DNA of 64,000 nucleotides from Primula veris (GCA_963682055.1 OY821745.1:16623501-16687500), one strand, 5' to 3'; counted from the first letter of the stretch, positions 23,725 to 33,151 are shown. Translations and numbers: made by a program. Notes: generated by a model not told the origin, from the letters alone.

Positions 23725-24645
23725 TACTATGAAATCCCGTAAATGGCGTGTTACCGAAGGAACGTCTAGGGATACTATGAAATTCCCAACATGGCCGAAG
23801 TGCCTAGGAATATTATGAAAGTCCGTAAATGGCGTGTTACCGAAGGAACGTCTAGGCATACTATGAAATTCCCAGCATGGCCGAAGTGCCTAGGAATACT
23901 ATGAAATCCCGTAAATGGCGTGTTACCGAAGGAACGTCTAGGGATACTATGAAATTCCCAACATGGCCGAAGTGCCTAGGAATATTATGAAAGTCCGTAA
24001 ATGGCGTGTTACCGAAGGAACGTCTAGGCATACTATGAAATTCCCAACATGGCCGAAGTGCCTAGGAATACTATGAAATCCCGTAAATGGCGTGTTACCG
24101 AAGGAACGTCTAGGGATACTATGAAATTCCCAACATGGCCGAAGTGCCTAGGAATATTATGAAAGTCCGTAAATGGCGTGTTACCGAAGGAACGTCTAGG
24201 CATACTATGAAATTCCCAACATGGCCGAAGTGCCTAGGAATACTATGAAATCCCGTAAATGGCGTGTTACCGAAGGAACGTCTAGGGATACTATGAAATT
24301 CCCAACATGGCCGAAGTGCCTAGGAATATTATGAAAGTCCGTAAATGGCGTGTTACCGAAGGAACGTCTAGGCATACTATGAAATTCCCAACATGGCCGA
24401 AGTGCCTAGGAATACTATGAAATCCCGTAAATGGCGTGTTACCGAAGGAACGTCTAGGGATACTATGAAATTCCCAACATGGCCGAAGTGCCTAGGAATA
24501 TTATGAAAGTCCGTAAATGGCGTGTTACCGAAGGAACGTCTAGGCATACTATGAAATTCCCAACATGGCCGAAGTGCCTAGGAATACTATGAAATTCCCA
24601 ACATGGCGTGTTACCGAAGGAACGCCTAGGAATACTATGAAATTT
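23725..24645 (+). repeat. E1 tandem array, 86-bp monomer in a 172-bp higher-order unit
   Basis: Two alternating 86-bp variants (ACTATGAAATCCCGT... with CTAGGGA, and ATTATGAAAGTCCGT... with CTAGGCA) form a 172-bp unit starting at 23725, 23897, 24069, 24241 and 24413, then a recombined partial unit at about 24585. Copies are nearly identical. Each monomer is itself two related halves (48 and 38 bp), both starting TACTATGAAA. Placed between the pol stop and the antisense genes. Confidence 0.95.
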
Positions 24646-24938
24646 ATGTGCAGGTACAATGCAAGGAAGTATTCAGGTCCACTTTACGACGGCAATGCAA
24701 TATATATTGGCTACAACGATGAAGGAGAATCAATCTAAACAACAAAACATCAACAAAAAGCATCTCCAAAACAGGAATAACGAAATAACAAATGATTTGG
24801 CAAGGAAAAACCGATCCGATCAATTAAACAGCAATACGGTAATGGAAAGGTACAAAACAGGAATAAAGAAATCACATATATAATCCTCGCCCGCATTACG
24901 GAGGCAACAAGAAGATCAACGGCACTAAAGAGATTCAG

Positions 24939-25589
24939 TTAAGAAGAACTACTGCAGGAGGAGCACGACGGTAATTGACCGAGCTCAATCTCTTCGTCGT
25001 CCGTCGTTGTATACCCATCAGACTCATCACCATCAAAACGCTCCTCAGAAATGAGGGCATCAAAATTGGTCGTATGAGCCCCAACACAAGTCAGCGTCTG
25101 AAGCCGCGCGTTGAACTCGGCTTCTTTGGCGGACTCGTGAGCATCCGAGGCCGCTTTACGGCGATCATCGTCAAAGGAGAGGTCACGGCGAGCTTCAATC
25201 ACAGCTGCGGAAGCATCGTATCTGGCGCGGGACAAACGGAAATACTTCACCAACACGTTGGCCTTGGTCACAAGCAACTTTAATTTGCCGAAGTACTCGC
25301 CTTTTGCACGCCAATATCGATCCAAACGACGCTCCTGAACCTCAACAGCATGCTCGGCACGGCGAACATATTCTCGAAAAGAGGCCGCCTGTGTTTTCAG
25401 CTTGGTCCGCAGTCGAGCACATTGGTCGGTCAATTTGACATTTTTGCTCATCAAAACAATGTAGGGCCACCTGTCAGGCACCTCACTAGCCGCACCAGAT
25501 GAGACCTCGTCCCGGGCAGCACCAGTAGGTCCTAACCCCGGGTTAACTAGGCATGGAGAACCAGCCTGGTGCGACGTAGTAGCATGTGC
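24939..25589 (-). CDS. E1 antisense gene h: coiled-coil reading frame with acidic, Ser/Cys-rich end
   Basis: An open frame of 216 codons from an AG acceptor at 25591-25590 (preceded by a pyrimidine tract) to the stop at 24939. It also has an internal ATG (LMSKNVKL), so it could be a terminal exon or start at that Met. The middle is basic and coiled-coil-like (RAEHAVEVQERRLDRYWRAK). The C-terminus is acidic (TTDDEE) and ends SCSSCSSSS. Its counterpart in E2 (58135-58782) has the same start, length, coiled coil and tail, so it is a real coding unit. I recognise no domain. How it is spliced to g or f is unresolved. Confidence 0.7.
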   Translation of the reverse strand, partial: AHATTSHQAGSPCLVNPGLGPTGAARDEVSSGAASEVPDRWPYIVLMSKNVKLTDQCARLRTKLKTQAASFREYVRRAEHAVEVQERRLDRYWRAKGEYFGKLKLLVTKANVLVKYFRLSRARYDASAAVIEARRDLSFDDDRRKAASDAHESAKEAEFNARLQTLTCVGAHTTNFDALISEERFDGDESDGYTTTDDEEIELGQLPSCSSCSSSS

Positions 25590-25631
25590 CTATAAAAAAA
25601 AGGGGGGGAGGAGAAGAACGAGAAGAGATGA

Positions 25632-25633
<2 letters not shown>

Positions 25634-25668
<35 letters not shown>
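25634..25668. repeat. A35 homopolymer
   Basis: 35 A on the plus strand, so T35 on the strand of the antisense genes, 45 bases upstream of the splice acceptor of h. It may serve as a pyrimidine tract. Confidence 0.9.
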
Positions 25669-25669
<1 letters not shown>

Positions 25670-25723
25670 GAGAAGAGAAATTTTTATAACAAGATACAAA
25701 GAAAACGACAACAAGCTATTTTA

Positions 25724-26296
25724 TTACTCCGACAACCCCTCAGCAGACGCCGAAGTCTCTACTACATCGGCAAAATGAATTTCTCGCAATGAATTAATTT
25801 GCGTCCCCAAACGCTCACGAATGACCGCCTCGATTCGGTTCAAAGCAACAGTGGTTTCAGTCACCCCGGCCTTCGCATCAACCATGCGCTCTGCCCGGGA
25901 TACACCACTCATTCCTTTTATAAGCTCAATCACCTCTAAAGCGCGAGCTCGGGCCCAATACGCTTTGACAAAGGATAGCAGCAGGTCCGCGTCCTCGAAA
26001 ACGGCCCCAAGGACCAAGGTCAAGCTCGTCACACGACCTCGGGCTTCATCACGAGAACGTCGTAGGGCACCGAGAAGTTCCTTCGCTTTACCCTTATTTG
26101 CCGTGTAATGGGCGGTCTTTTTACTAAATTTCTCTCCCAAATCACGTAACCGGATCGCCAGGTTGGAAATATGAATATTCAGACCCTCGATTTCCTGATG
26201 GGCACAAGTCAATTTCGCGGTAAGGGACGCGTTAGACCTTTCCAAATCCTCCATCACGTCACCTACACTACGACTAGGCGAGGTCCAGACCACCAT
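25724..26296 (-). CDS. E1 antisense gene g: coiled-coil protein, 190 aa
   Basis: Starts at ATG 26296 (MVVWTSPSRSVGDV). The same CCATGGTGGTCTGG context opens the E2 homologue. A coiled-coil N-terminal half (LERSNASLTAKLTCAHQEIE) precedes the block most conserved with E2: LGEKFSKKTAHYT, KGKAKE, RVTSL..LVLGAVFEDADLL and REIHFADVVETS. It ends EGLSE-stop. No recognised domain or membrane segment. It lies between f and h on the same strand. It may be a separate gene or an alternative 3' part of f; there is no TATA box as clear as those of a-e. Confidence 0.7.
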   Translation of the reverse strand: MVVWTSPSRSVGDVMEDLERSNASLTAKLTCAHQEIEGLNIHISNLAIRLRDLGEKFSKKTAHYTANKGKAKELLGALRRSRDEARGRVTSLTLVLGAVFEDADLLLSFVKAYWARARALEVIELIKGMSGVSRAERMVDAKAGVTETTVALNRIEAVIRERLGTQINSLREIHFADVVETSASAEGLSE

Positions 26297-26447
26297 GGCA
26301 AGGGGGTTATTAGGTACCTGACAATATTTTGTTTTCATATCCTTCAAAATATGACGACCATCAAAAGAAATTGACCCAAGCAAGCCCAACAGAAAGCAAC
26401 CATAACACTTATATTATCACTCCCCCAAAAGAATCTGTTTCTAGATA

Positions 26448-26448
<1 letters not shown>

Positions 26449-26488
<40 letters not shown>
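26449..26488. repeat. A40 homopolymer
   Basis: 40 A on the plus strand (T40 for the antisense genes), between the stop of f and the start of g, about 150 bp upstream of g. Exact length may be unreliable. Confidence 0.9.
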
Positions 26489-26491
<3 letters not shown>

Positions 26492-26509
26492 ACAATGCCA
26501 GAAAGATAG

Positions 26510-28927
26510 TCAAGGTTCCACCTGAAGAGATGTTGGTGGGGGAACAGTAGAATCCGGTCGAGGAGAAGACGCGGTCGACATAGAGTGAGGACGCAGCGCT
26601 GTCGAAATTGTCTGCCCCGGTAGCCGCGGAAGCTCTTCTTCACGAAGATTCGCCCAGTCCAAGGGTTTCGGCGGTGCACCATGCGGACACGGGTACACCA
26701 ACTCCGACCACGCCCTATCCGACAGAGGAACATTCGCGAAGTTGAGCGCCCGCACATGAGCGCAGTATACAGAAAAGTTGGCCATCATTGCTAACTTTTT
26801 CCGCTCCTCCGCCTGTGCCGTTTTCAGGGCAGACACCTTAGCCTTCTCGGCTTCCACGTCCTCAGCCAGGAGCAAGTTCTCCTCCTCTACTTCGCCGTAC
26901 TTAGCGGCCATGCTCTCTTTTTCCTCCCTCAATTTCTCGACCTCCTCGGTCAGGTGCAGGAAGTCCACCGACAGTTTGTCATAATTCTCGCCCAGGGTTT
27001 TCTTCTCGGCGACCAATTTCTCCTTATCGGCCTCAAGATTATCCTTCTCGGCCACCAATTTCTCTTTCTCAGCCCCGAGAGCTCCCAGCTGATCCCGTAG
27101 CGCCACGGCACTCACAGCAATCTGCACTTTAACACATTAGTTTCCAAATAAAATACAAGTACCCAACCTATATAGTGCAATACAAGCCCCACATACCCTC
27201 AGCGCATCCGCATGGGCCTGCTCTATCACTGACATTGTAGGTTGGGCAGATAGCTTTTCTGCATTCTTAAACACAAGGGGTTTCAGAGCCGTATAACCCA
27301 TCTTCAGCGTTCTCGGTTGATCCAGCAGTTCACCCCTACATCGGTCAATGTACCGGGTCATTGCAACCCCATCCACCGACCCCTTCTCTGATCCGTCGAG
27401 AGCCTCACCCTCGACACCCACCACATCATCCCCGGCATTCTCTTCGCTGCCTTCCCTCCCCACCCCCACGTCCTCCTCCAACGGCTCAATCTCAGGGGCC
27501 CTATGCTCGATCTCTTCCTCATTACGGAGGGGCGAGCACACGGACAACTCTATCGGACCCTCGGTGGGGATAGGCGAGATGACCGGCAAAGTCATCGTAC
27601 TATCTCCCATATTCGTCAAGAGGTTCATATATCCGAATACATCGTCGACCGACCCCTGAAACACAATAATACCCATAGACCGGGCAAGAGCGAGGGTAAC
27701 CAATTGAGAAGTCAGTAGCTGAAACAAGACGACTAATAAAGCAAAGCACTAGCGAACCAAATGACAAACCACCAAAAGACAGGAAAATCATAATACATAT
27801 ACACATACCTCGCCCGGAGCAGAGGCATCCTCGGCGGTATCCCCTTGAGCAACGGCAAACACCCCCTCGCCCGAGCCAACGTTAGCCTCTTCCTCGGTAA
27901 CCGACGTATCAGTTCCCCTAGCCCTCTTCGTTGTTTCAACGACAGGCTCAGCTGCGCGACGCTTAGAACGAACAGCTCTTTTCCCAAGCCGAGTAGCACA
28001 CCGAGCCTGTACCACCTTTAAAAATTCCTCCTCGGGCTCTTTCGGGATCTCGGGTGCCGGATTCCCCTTGGTCACCGACCCCATAGGGTACCCGAGCAAC
28101 ATGGGAGCCGTACGACTCGCAGGATCAGGCGTAGGTCCCGGCCCCCACCATTTCCAAAGAGCTAACAAAGCCTCTACATTAGGAGCGCCGAGATCTGGCA
28201 TAGTGGGAGCATTGGTAGCCGGTCCAGGAATCTGGTGTCCCGGACAAGCCCATTCACCAGACGCAATAACAATACCGAGATTGCGCTCTTTGTTGGTATC
28301 CGGCAAACCGATAACGAGCCGGCAAAAGGCACGCAGAGTCTTCAAATACGAGCTGCGACGCTCAAAGCTCAGACTATAGACTCCAAAGACGTCCTTCAGT
28401 TCAATCGGTATTCCGGACAACTCCGATAGCCTTTGGATACCATTCAGAGTACGGTAACCATTTAGGGCCAGTTGGGCCGGAGCAATTTGGACGGCCTCAA
28501 AGAACGAGGCCACCCAATTTGTAAAGGGCAGTCGAAGACCCCCAGTAAAGAAGGCCGACGACCGCACAGCTACCTCGCCGGCGGGAACAAATCCCAGCAC
28601 CTCCTCGTCCGATATAGGAAGCCGAATATGTACGTTGTCGGGTATTCCGGCGAGTTCCTTAAAATCCTTCTCCACGAATGTGCCAACTTGGGCCACGCTT
28701 TGGGTCAAAATTTCCTATACAAAGATCATCAACAGTCCATCAATATACTAACCAAATACACAAACCAGAACCACATCAATAGAACGAGAGCCACCCCCCC
28801 CCCCATGCACATTACATCAGAATCATCAGACATATACCAACGACACACCTATGACCACAACGACAAATCAAATACAACCCCTACAAGCGGAAAAGGGGAA
28901 GAACGAAAAATCACTTACAGTTATCAT
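26510..28927 (-). CDS. E1 antisense gene f: four-exon gene, 682 aa, Transposase_28-like
   Basis: Exons: 28927-28919 (ATGATAACT, donor GTAAGT), 28714-27809, 27718-27197 and 27121-26510. All introns begin GT and end AG, every junction is phase 0, and the joined frame is open. The same four exons and splice sites recur in E2. Exon 2 has GGLRLPFTNWVASFFEAVQ, APAQLALNGYR and VFGVYSLSFERRSSYL, resembling the 'putative gypsy type transposon' family (PF04195), then ALWKWWGPGP and a basic, nuclear-signal-like KRAVRSKRRAA. Exon 3 is acidic. Exon 4 is a strong coiled coil (EKEKLVAEKDNLEADKEKL), then WANLREEELPRLPGQ and a Ser/Pro tail. Biochemical role unknown. Confidence 0.8.
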
Positions 28928-29500
28928 TATGAGCAAGCAAGCGCGAACAGCAGCAACTCTTCCAACAAAACCACGAAACCCTAGAGCAAGCGGCCGAACT
29001 CTTTTCCCTTTTTGGCGGGAAAAATATGCTTTAGAGAGAGAGATATTTTCTTCAGCAAATTTTGTGATAAAAATAAACAGGATTACTTGGCACAATAAAA
29101 AGGAGTGGAGTCACAAAAGGAATAAAATAATAACCGTCCTTTCGTGTACCAGAGGTTCGCCCCTTTTCCAACCATACAAAAGTCAACAACCGCTGCTCTT
29201 TTTAACATTTCAACGCTCCAGATTTCGCCACGTCAGCGCATATCCCACTACCCAAGGCAGTTCACATCATTACACCTAAATAAACGGCCAGTGGACCCTA
29301 CCACGAAAAGCTTCCCACATACGCTACCAATATTATCACACAAAGAATGTCCCCCGATAAAGTTCCTCGACTCCCAACCATTTCTTACCCAAATGGCATA
29401 CCGAACAAGGTGAACGAAGACCGTTTCTAGCTTAATGGCAGGGAGCATCAAGTCTAACAACGCTCTTCGGGGGGATAACCGGGCACATTGTTCGATGTAT
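28928..29500 (-). promoter_or_regulatory. E1 upstream (promoter/5' UTR) region of antisense gene f
   Basis: Non-coding, yet long blocks are shared with 54140-54698 of E2, including TTATCCCCCCG, GGTCCACTGGCCGTTTAT, AATGATGTGAACTGC, GACGTGGCGAAATCTGG and CACGAAAG(G/T)ACGGTTA. The TATA equivalent reads TTTATTTAGG here (about 29276-29285) and TTTATATAGG in E2. Conservation between otherwise diverged copies suggests regulatory function. Confidence 0.55.
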
Positions 29501-29565
29501 GCTCAGAAAAAAAAAAGAGAAGCAAGCAGGAAATAAAATAGGACAGAATCAAATGCAAGACAAGT

Positions 29566-29571
29566 TTTATT
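29566..29571 (-). terminator. Poly(A) signal of E1 gene e
   Basis: AATAAA (minus strand) within GGATGAATAAAA, about 56 bp after the stop of e. The same GGATGAATAAAA follows gene e in E2 at 54059-54070. Confidence 0.6.
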
Positions 29572-29626
29572 CATCCACAAAGGGGGAAACACAAACAATA
29601 CAACAGAAAAAGAAAATACACACATC

Positions 29627-29989
29627 CTACTTTTTCGAACTATCCCCCATAGCAACATCCCTCTTCGCCAAAAGTTCCTCCAGACGCTCATTCTCCCTAA
29701 CCAAACGAGAAATCGCCATCTCAGCCTGTTTTAAGGCGTAAGACTGAGACTCGCATTTTTGTTCGGCCTTGAAACGGGCAGTGCCCTCCTCGTCCCAATA
29801 TTGTTAAAGCCTCCTCGCTTCAGTCCGAGCACATATGAGATCATGTTTCAGCCATGACATCTCAATTTCTTTTAGTTGAAGAGGAGTCAAATCCTCCTCC
29901 CCAAAGCCAGGGGGACGAGGTAGCAAAAAGGTAGGCTCCTCTTCCATAAGGGTTTTCTTTTTGGAGGCAGACCTAGTGATGGGAGCCAT
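29627..29989 (-). pseudogene. E1 antisense gene e (MAPITRSAS family), premature stop
   Basis: Begins MAPITRSASKKK at ATG 29989 and contains DLTPLQLKE. A TAA interrupts it at ARRL-stop-QYWDEE (about 29805); the same frame continues to RLEELLAKRDVAMG and a TAG at 29627. The E2 homologue (53490-53846, 118 aa) is open through that point, so the stop is a lesion or this copy makes a 61-residue product. The C-terminal half is coiled-coil. The basic start followed by an acidic stretch has no recognised domain. Confidence 0.75.
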
Positions 29990-30058
29990 CTCACGCAAAA
30001 GCAAGTTAGAAAACAAGAAGAGGTAGAAATTGATAATGAGATACAGGCAATAGGGAGC

Positions 30059-30065
30059 ATTTATA
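30059..30065 (-). promoter_or_regulatory. TATA box of E1 gene e
   Basis: CTATAAATGCTCCC on the minus strand, 70 bp before ATG 29989. E2 has TTATAAATGCTCCCC at the same place. Confidence 0.65.
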
Positions 30066-30208
30066 GAGAATCAGAAGGCACAAAATACGAAGAGTTCCAA
30101 TGGTTCACAAGACAGGCACGAGATACGAAAAGATACAACTGATTCATTAAATACAGAAGATAAAACACAAATGGCAAAAGGGGAAATACATAAGAAAACC
30201 AGCCCAAT

Positions 30209-30688
30209 CTAAGGATCAATGGGTGGAAAAACCGAACTGCCAGACCGAGAGAAGGCAATACGAGCAGAACAATTCAGCCTAGCTTGATAGGAATCGTTCA
30301 TGGCGACCAAATCGTCATTCTCCGAGGAGAGCCTATTATTTTCCGAGGTAAGAACCCTGACGCGTTCCACGAGCCGAGCATTCTTTACCATTAGGTTAGC
30401 GAGGCCCTGAGGAGAGTTGTCAAACTCATCTTGAGAATGGTCCCAAATTTCCTCGGCATCATACCAGGAGTTGGCCAGATGGTTTCTCTGCAGCAACAAG
30501 TGATCGAGCTGGCGACTCAGTGCCGAGATCTCGGTCCACTTCACCGTCTTTTCGGGATAAGAGCCGAACAGGCTCAAGGCCAAAACGCCATACTCTTTCT
30601 CAAGCCTTGCCATCCGACTGCGGACCCGAGATACCTCAGTATCCAAGCCCTTCATCTGAGCATGATATCTCACCACAGGTCCAGACAT
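30209..30688 (-). CDS. E1 antisense gene d: coiled-coil protein, 159 aa
   Basis: Open from ATG 30688 (MSGPVVRYHAQMKGLD) to the stop at 30209. Two coiled-coil stretches (VSRVRSRMARLEKEYG and NARLVERVRVLTSENNRLS) flank a highly conserved middle (KWTEISALSRQLD, RNHLANSWY.AEEIWDH). It ends SRSGSSVFPPIDP, a tail identical in the E2 copy (52697-53167, 156 aa). No known family, signal peptide or membrane segment. Single exon, with its own TATA box. Confidence 0.75.
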   Translation of the reverse strand: MSGPVVRYHAQMKGLDTEVSRVRSRMARLEKEYGVLALSLFGSYPEKTVKWTEISALSRQLDHLLLQRNHLANSWYDAEEIWDHSQDEFDNSPQGLANLMVKNARLVERVRVLTSENNRLSSENDDLVAMNDSYQARLNCSARIAFSRSGSSVFPPIDP

Positions 30689-30782
30689 TCTGGGAAATTG
30701 TTTAGTATGGAAGAAAATAAAGGGCTAAAGAAGAGAGAAGCAAAACGAAAAAAGAGATGATAAACTACCCAAGAAAAGAGGG

Positions 30783-30790
30783 TACTTATA
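30783..30790 (-). promoter_or_regulatory. TATA box of E1 gene d
   Basis: CTATAAGTACCC on the minus strand, about 95 bp before the ATG. The E2 counterpart is CTATAAATACTC, 107 bp before its ATG. Confidence 0.55.
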
Positions 30791-31019
30791 GAACGAAGAG
30801 TATGATATTTTATAACCTTGCTTGGGAAATTGCATATTTCCTGACATGATGTGGGAGGCATATGCATTTCCTGACCTACTAGGGAGCAGGCACATATGTT
30901 TGACAGTGATGGGGACATCTATTGACATCTGAGACTACAGTGCAGAAGAGATAAAGACGAGATATTCAAAGATCTAGATCCCAGACAAACAACAAACCAC
31001 ACGTACGATATAAAAAGAA

Positions 31020-31190
31020 AAGGGCAAAAATACTTTTCATTAATGAAGATGGAATACATCATTATCTATTACATCGAGGTCTATTACATCCGAGATAAAA
31101 ATCTATTACATCGAGGTCTATTACATTGAGGTCTATTACATCCGAAAAAGATCTATTACATCCAAGAAGAGCTAGTACAGAAGATCAGGC
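31020..31190. repeat. Short tandem repeat (TCTATTACATCGAGG)n
   Basis: About seven copies of a 14-18 bp word, TCTATTACATC(C)GAG, with variation. The minus strand reads GATGTAATAGA. At the same place in E2 (52243-52330) a GATGTAATCGATCTCC repeat occurs, so the repetitive 3' region of gene c is an old shared trait. Confidence 0.75.
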
Positions 31191-31214
31191 AAAGGATCAA
31201 CTATATCAGCTGAC

Positions 31215-31825
31215 CAAGTGAGCAGGAGACGCCAAAAAGAAAAAGTAAGAAGGAAGAGAAAGGAAAATCAAGAAGAGGAAAAGAAGAAGAATGCAAGAAA
31301 CGAAGGAAAGAAGCATAAAAAAGAAAACAAAAAGGGAAGAAAGAAGCGAAGAGGAGGAACATAAAGAAGAAGTGATAAGAAAGAAGAGTCAAAAAGAAAA
31401 ATGACAAAAACCCTAGATGTAACACAAAACCCTTAGGATCACAGGGCTGATTGTAACATCATAGTGGTGCAAAAAAAAAAAAAAAAAAGAGTGACGGGAG
31501 AGAAGATGAAGAAAAAGAAAGAGGAGGCACAGAAGAAAAACAGATGAGAAGAAGATTAAGAGATGAAGGAGACAGACAAATAAAAAGAAAGTCAATAAAA
31601 CAAAAAAGAAACGGAAAAAGAAAAGAATAAAAAGAGAGAGAAAACAGAGTATAAAAAGAAAATACAAGAGAGGAAGAGGAAGAAATGATGGAAACGGAGA
31701 AATAAAAAAAAAAAAGAGGAAGAGGAAGAAATGATGGAAACGGAGAAATAAAAAAAAAAAGAGGAAGAGGAAGAGATAGGAAAAGAAGGGGAAAAGCAGA
31801 GAAAAATAAAAAAGAAGGGAGAAGG
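31215..31825. repeat. Purine-rich low-complexity block in E1
   Basis: Long GA/A-rich run (plus strand). It includes an 18-A run near 31471-31488 and a direct repeat of GAGGAAGAGGAAGAAATGAT (about 31670 and 31718). It has no equivalent of this size between c and d in E2, so it looks like a private expansion. Frames through it are low-complexity and not genes. Confidence 0.75.
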
Positions 31826-32119
31826 TTAGGGGGAAGTCGATCGGTATCGATGAGAGGGCCCGGCAGAGACATCCCTGTCCCTCAGTGTCGGGTTCCCCCT
31901 TAGCATCTCATTCTCTTCGACTAAAGCCTGACGAGCACGTCGGCAGTAAGCCAGTTCGGATCTTAGCCAAGTTAATTCCCGAACCATCTCGGTATGGTGA
32001 TAACGCATCACCTTCAATTCCTCCTCGGCATCCCTCAACAGCCTTTGTACATGGTTATAGGAGGCCTCAAAGGCCTCCACTTGCAAAGCTAATGCTGATG
32101 GGGTGAAAGGACCAGACAT
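31826..32119 (-). CDS. E1 antisense gene c: coiled-coil protein, 97 aa
   Basis: ATG 32119 chosen (MSGPFTPSALALQVEAFEAS) because E2 aligns from the same Met with the same 97-aa length. A nearly continuous coiled coil (RLLRDAEEELKVMRYHHTEM, VRELTWLRSELAYCRRA) leads to a conserved tail LRGNPTLRD...AGPSHRYRSTSP. No known domain. Single exon with a TATA box 85 bp upstream. Confidence 0.75.
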   Translation of the reverse strand: MSGPFTPSALALQVEAFEASYNHVQRLLRDAEEELKVMRYHHTEMVRELTWLRSELAYCRRARQALVEENEMLRGNPTLRDRDVSAGPSHRYRSTSP

Positions 32120-32203
32120 CTTAGGGAAATTATAAGATGAGGGTCTATGTATGGGGGAAAATAATATGATGAGAATTGTGGATGTAACCATGCTGTAAGC
32201 AGG

Positions 32204-32211
32204 TATTTATA
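32204..32211 (-). promoter_or_regulatory. TATA box of E1 gene c
   Basis: CTATAAATACC on the minus strand, 85 bp before ATG 32119; E2 has ATATAAATACCCC. Confidence 0.65.
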
Positions 32212-32687
32212 GATCAAGCGTATGAGGGCTGGTATTGAGAGTCGCAACCGTTCGCCAATGGGTATTCAGAAGCAACGGCACTCAAAAGAGGTGACTGTTC
32301 AAGAGAAACGTTTGGATTCCCAAAAGACTCTAAAAAAGCGTGAGTAATTAAAAGCCACACCTGTTCAAGAAACGTTTGGATTATTACCAATATTTAAAGG
32401 GGGTAAGTAATAATGGCAGCAAAACACGCGTCATTTTTGGGAAGGACGGCGGATCGAATAAATATCCCAGATCTTCTGCGCAAGGCTCAAGAAAGCCTTG
32501 GTGATTGGGATTTTCTATGCACAAGGCTCAAGAAATCCTATTAGTCCCTAGATATAAAGAGTAAGGAGGTCCAATGGATAAGATCAAACGCCAGGCCCAA
32601 GAAAAGCATTAATGAGGCCACAAGCGTGCGCAGTCAAAATAAATTGCATTGGGAAAGTAATTCAAATATAAACAAGAAAAAGAAATC

Positions 32688-32693
32688 TTTATT
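32688..32693 (-). terminator. Poly(A) signal of E1 gene b
   Basis: AATAAA (minus strand) about 62 bp after the stop of b. Confidence 0.5.
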
Positions 32694-32754
32694 AATTGGT
32701 TGATACTTCGTTACAGAAGAAGCACAAAGAGGAAATACAATGAAAACAATAAAA

Positions 32755-33094
32755 TCATTTCATAGAAGGGCCCGCTTCGTCATTCGGCTTCCGTTTCGAC
32801 CGAGCATACACTTCCTTAAGGGCCAATTTGTAAGCCCTTTTGGAAGCGAGCTGCCTATCCCTGGAGGCCTCGAGCTCTTTGATCCGGGCACGAGCACGAA
32901 TACTGTCAAGCAAAGACCTTTGATGCTCCTTCTCTAGGGCATCCAATCGCTCGTCTAGTTCGGCGGACCCGACGAGCTTCCACTGACAGCCGGGCAACCC
33001 TCTTTTCGAGATAACGCACCTTCTGAACTTCCTCTTCCAGACGGGTAACGTATTCAGGAAGGTTGTCACCATACTTTTCAAGAGGAGAAGCCAT
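32755..33094 (-). pseudogene. E1 antisense gene b (paralogue of a), frameshifted
   Basis: Starts MASPLEKYGDNLPEYVTRLE at ATG 33094. A one-base insertion near 32960 moves the frame; the second half (ELDERLDALEKEHQ..., RIKELEASRDRQLASKRAYK, LALKEVYARSKRKPNDEAG) ends at 32755. The open E2 homologue (50981-51331) fixes the position of the lesion. The protein shares the start and the KRAYKLA.KE..ARSK end with gene a, so a and b are duplicates. Confidence 0.75.
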
Positions 33095-33144
33095 TTGCTC
33101 GTTAGTAAAGAATGAACTGCACAAAAGATACTGGGACAGTCCCC

Positions 33145-33151
33145 TTTTATA
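33145..33151 (-). promoter_or_regulatory. TATA box of E1 gene b
   Basis: TTATAAAAGGGGACTG on the minus strand, about 51 bp before the ATG. Further upstream GACCTTTGACCTAC is shared with E2 gene b. Confidence 0.6.

Noticed and set aside
23725..24645. Regular repeats resembling a CRISPR array
   Set aside because: Units are contiguous 86-bp monomers without unique spacers, in plant DNA inside a retrotransposon.
31201..31872. Minus-strand frames of 74-137 codons rich in Phe, Leu and Ser
   Set aside because: Translation of the purine/pyrimidine low-complexity block; looks like a membrane protein only because of composition.
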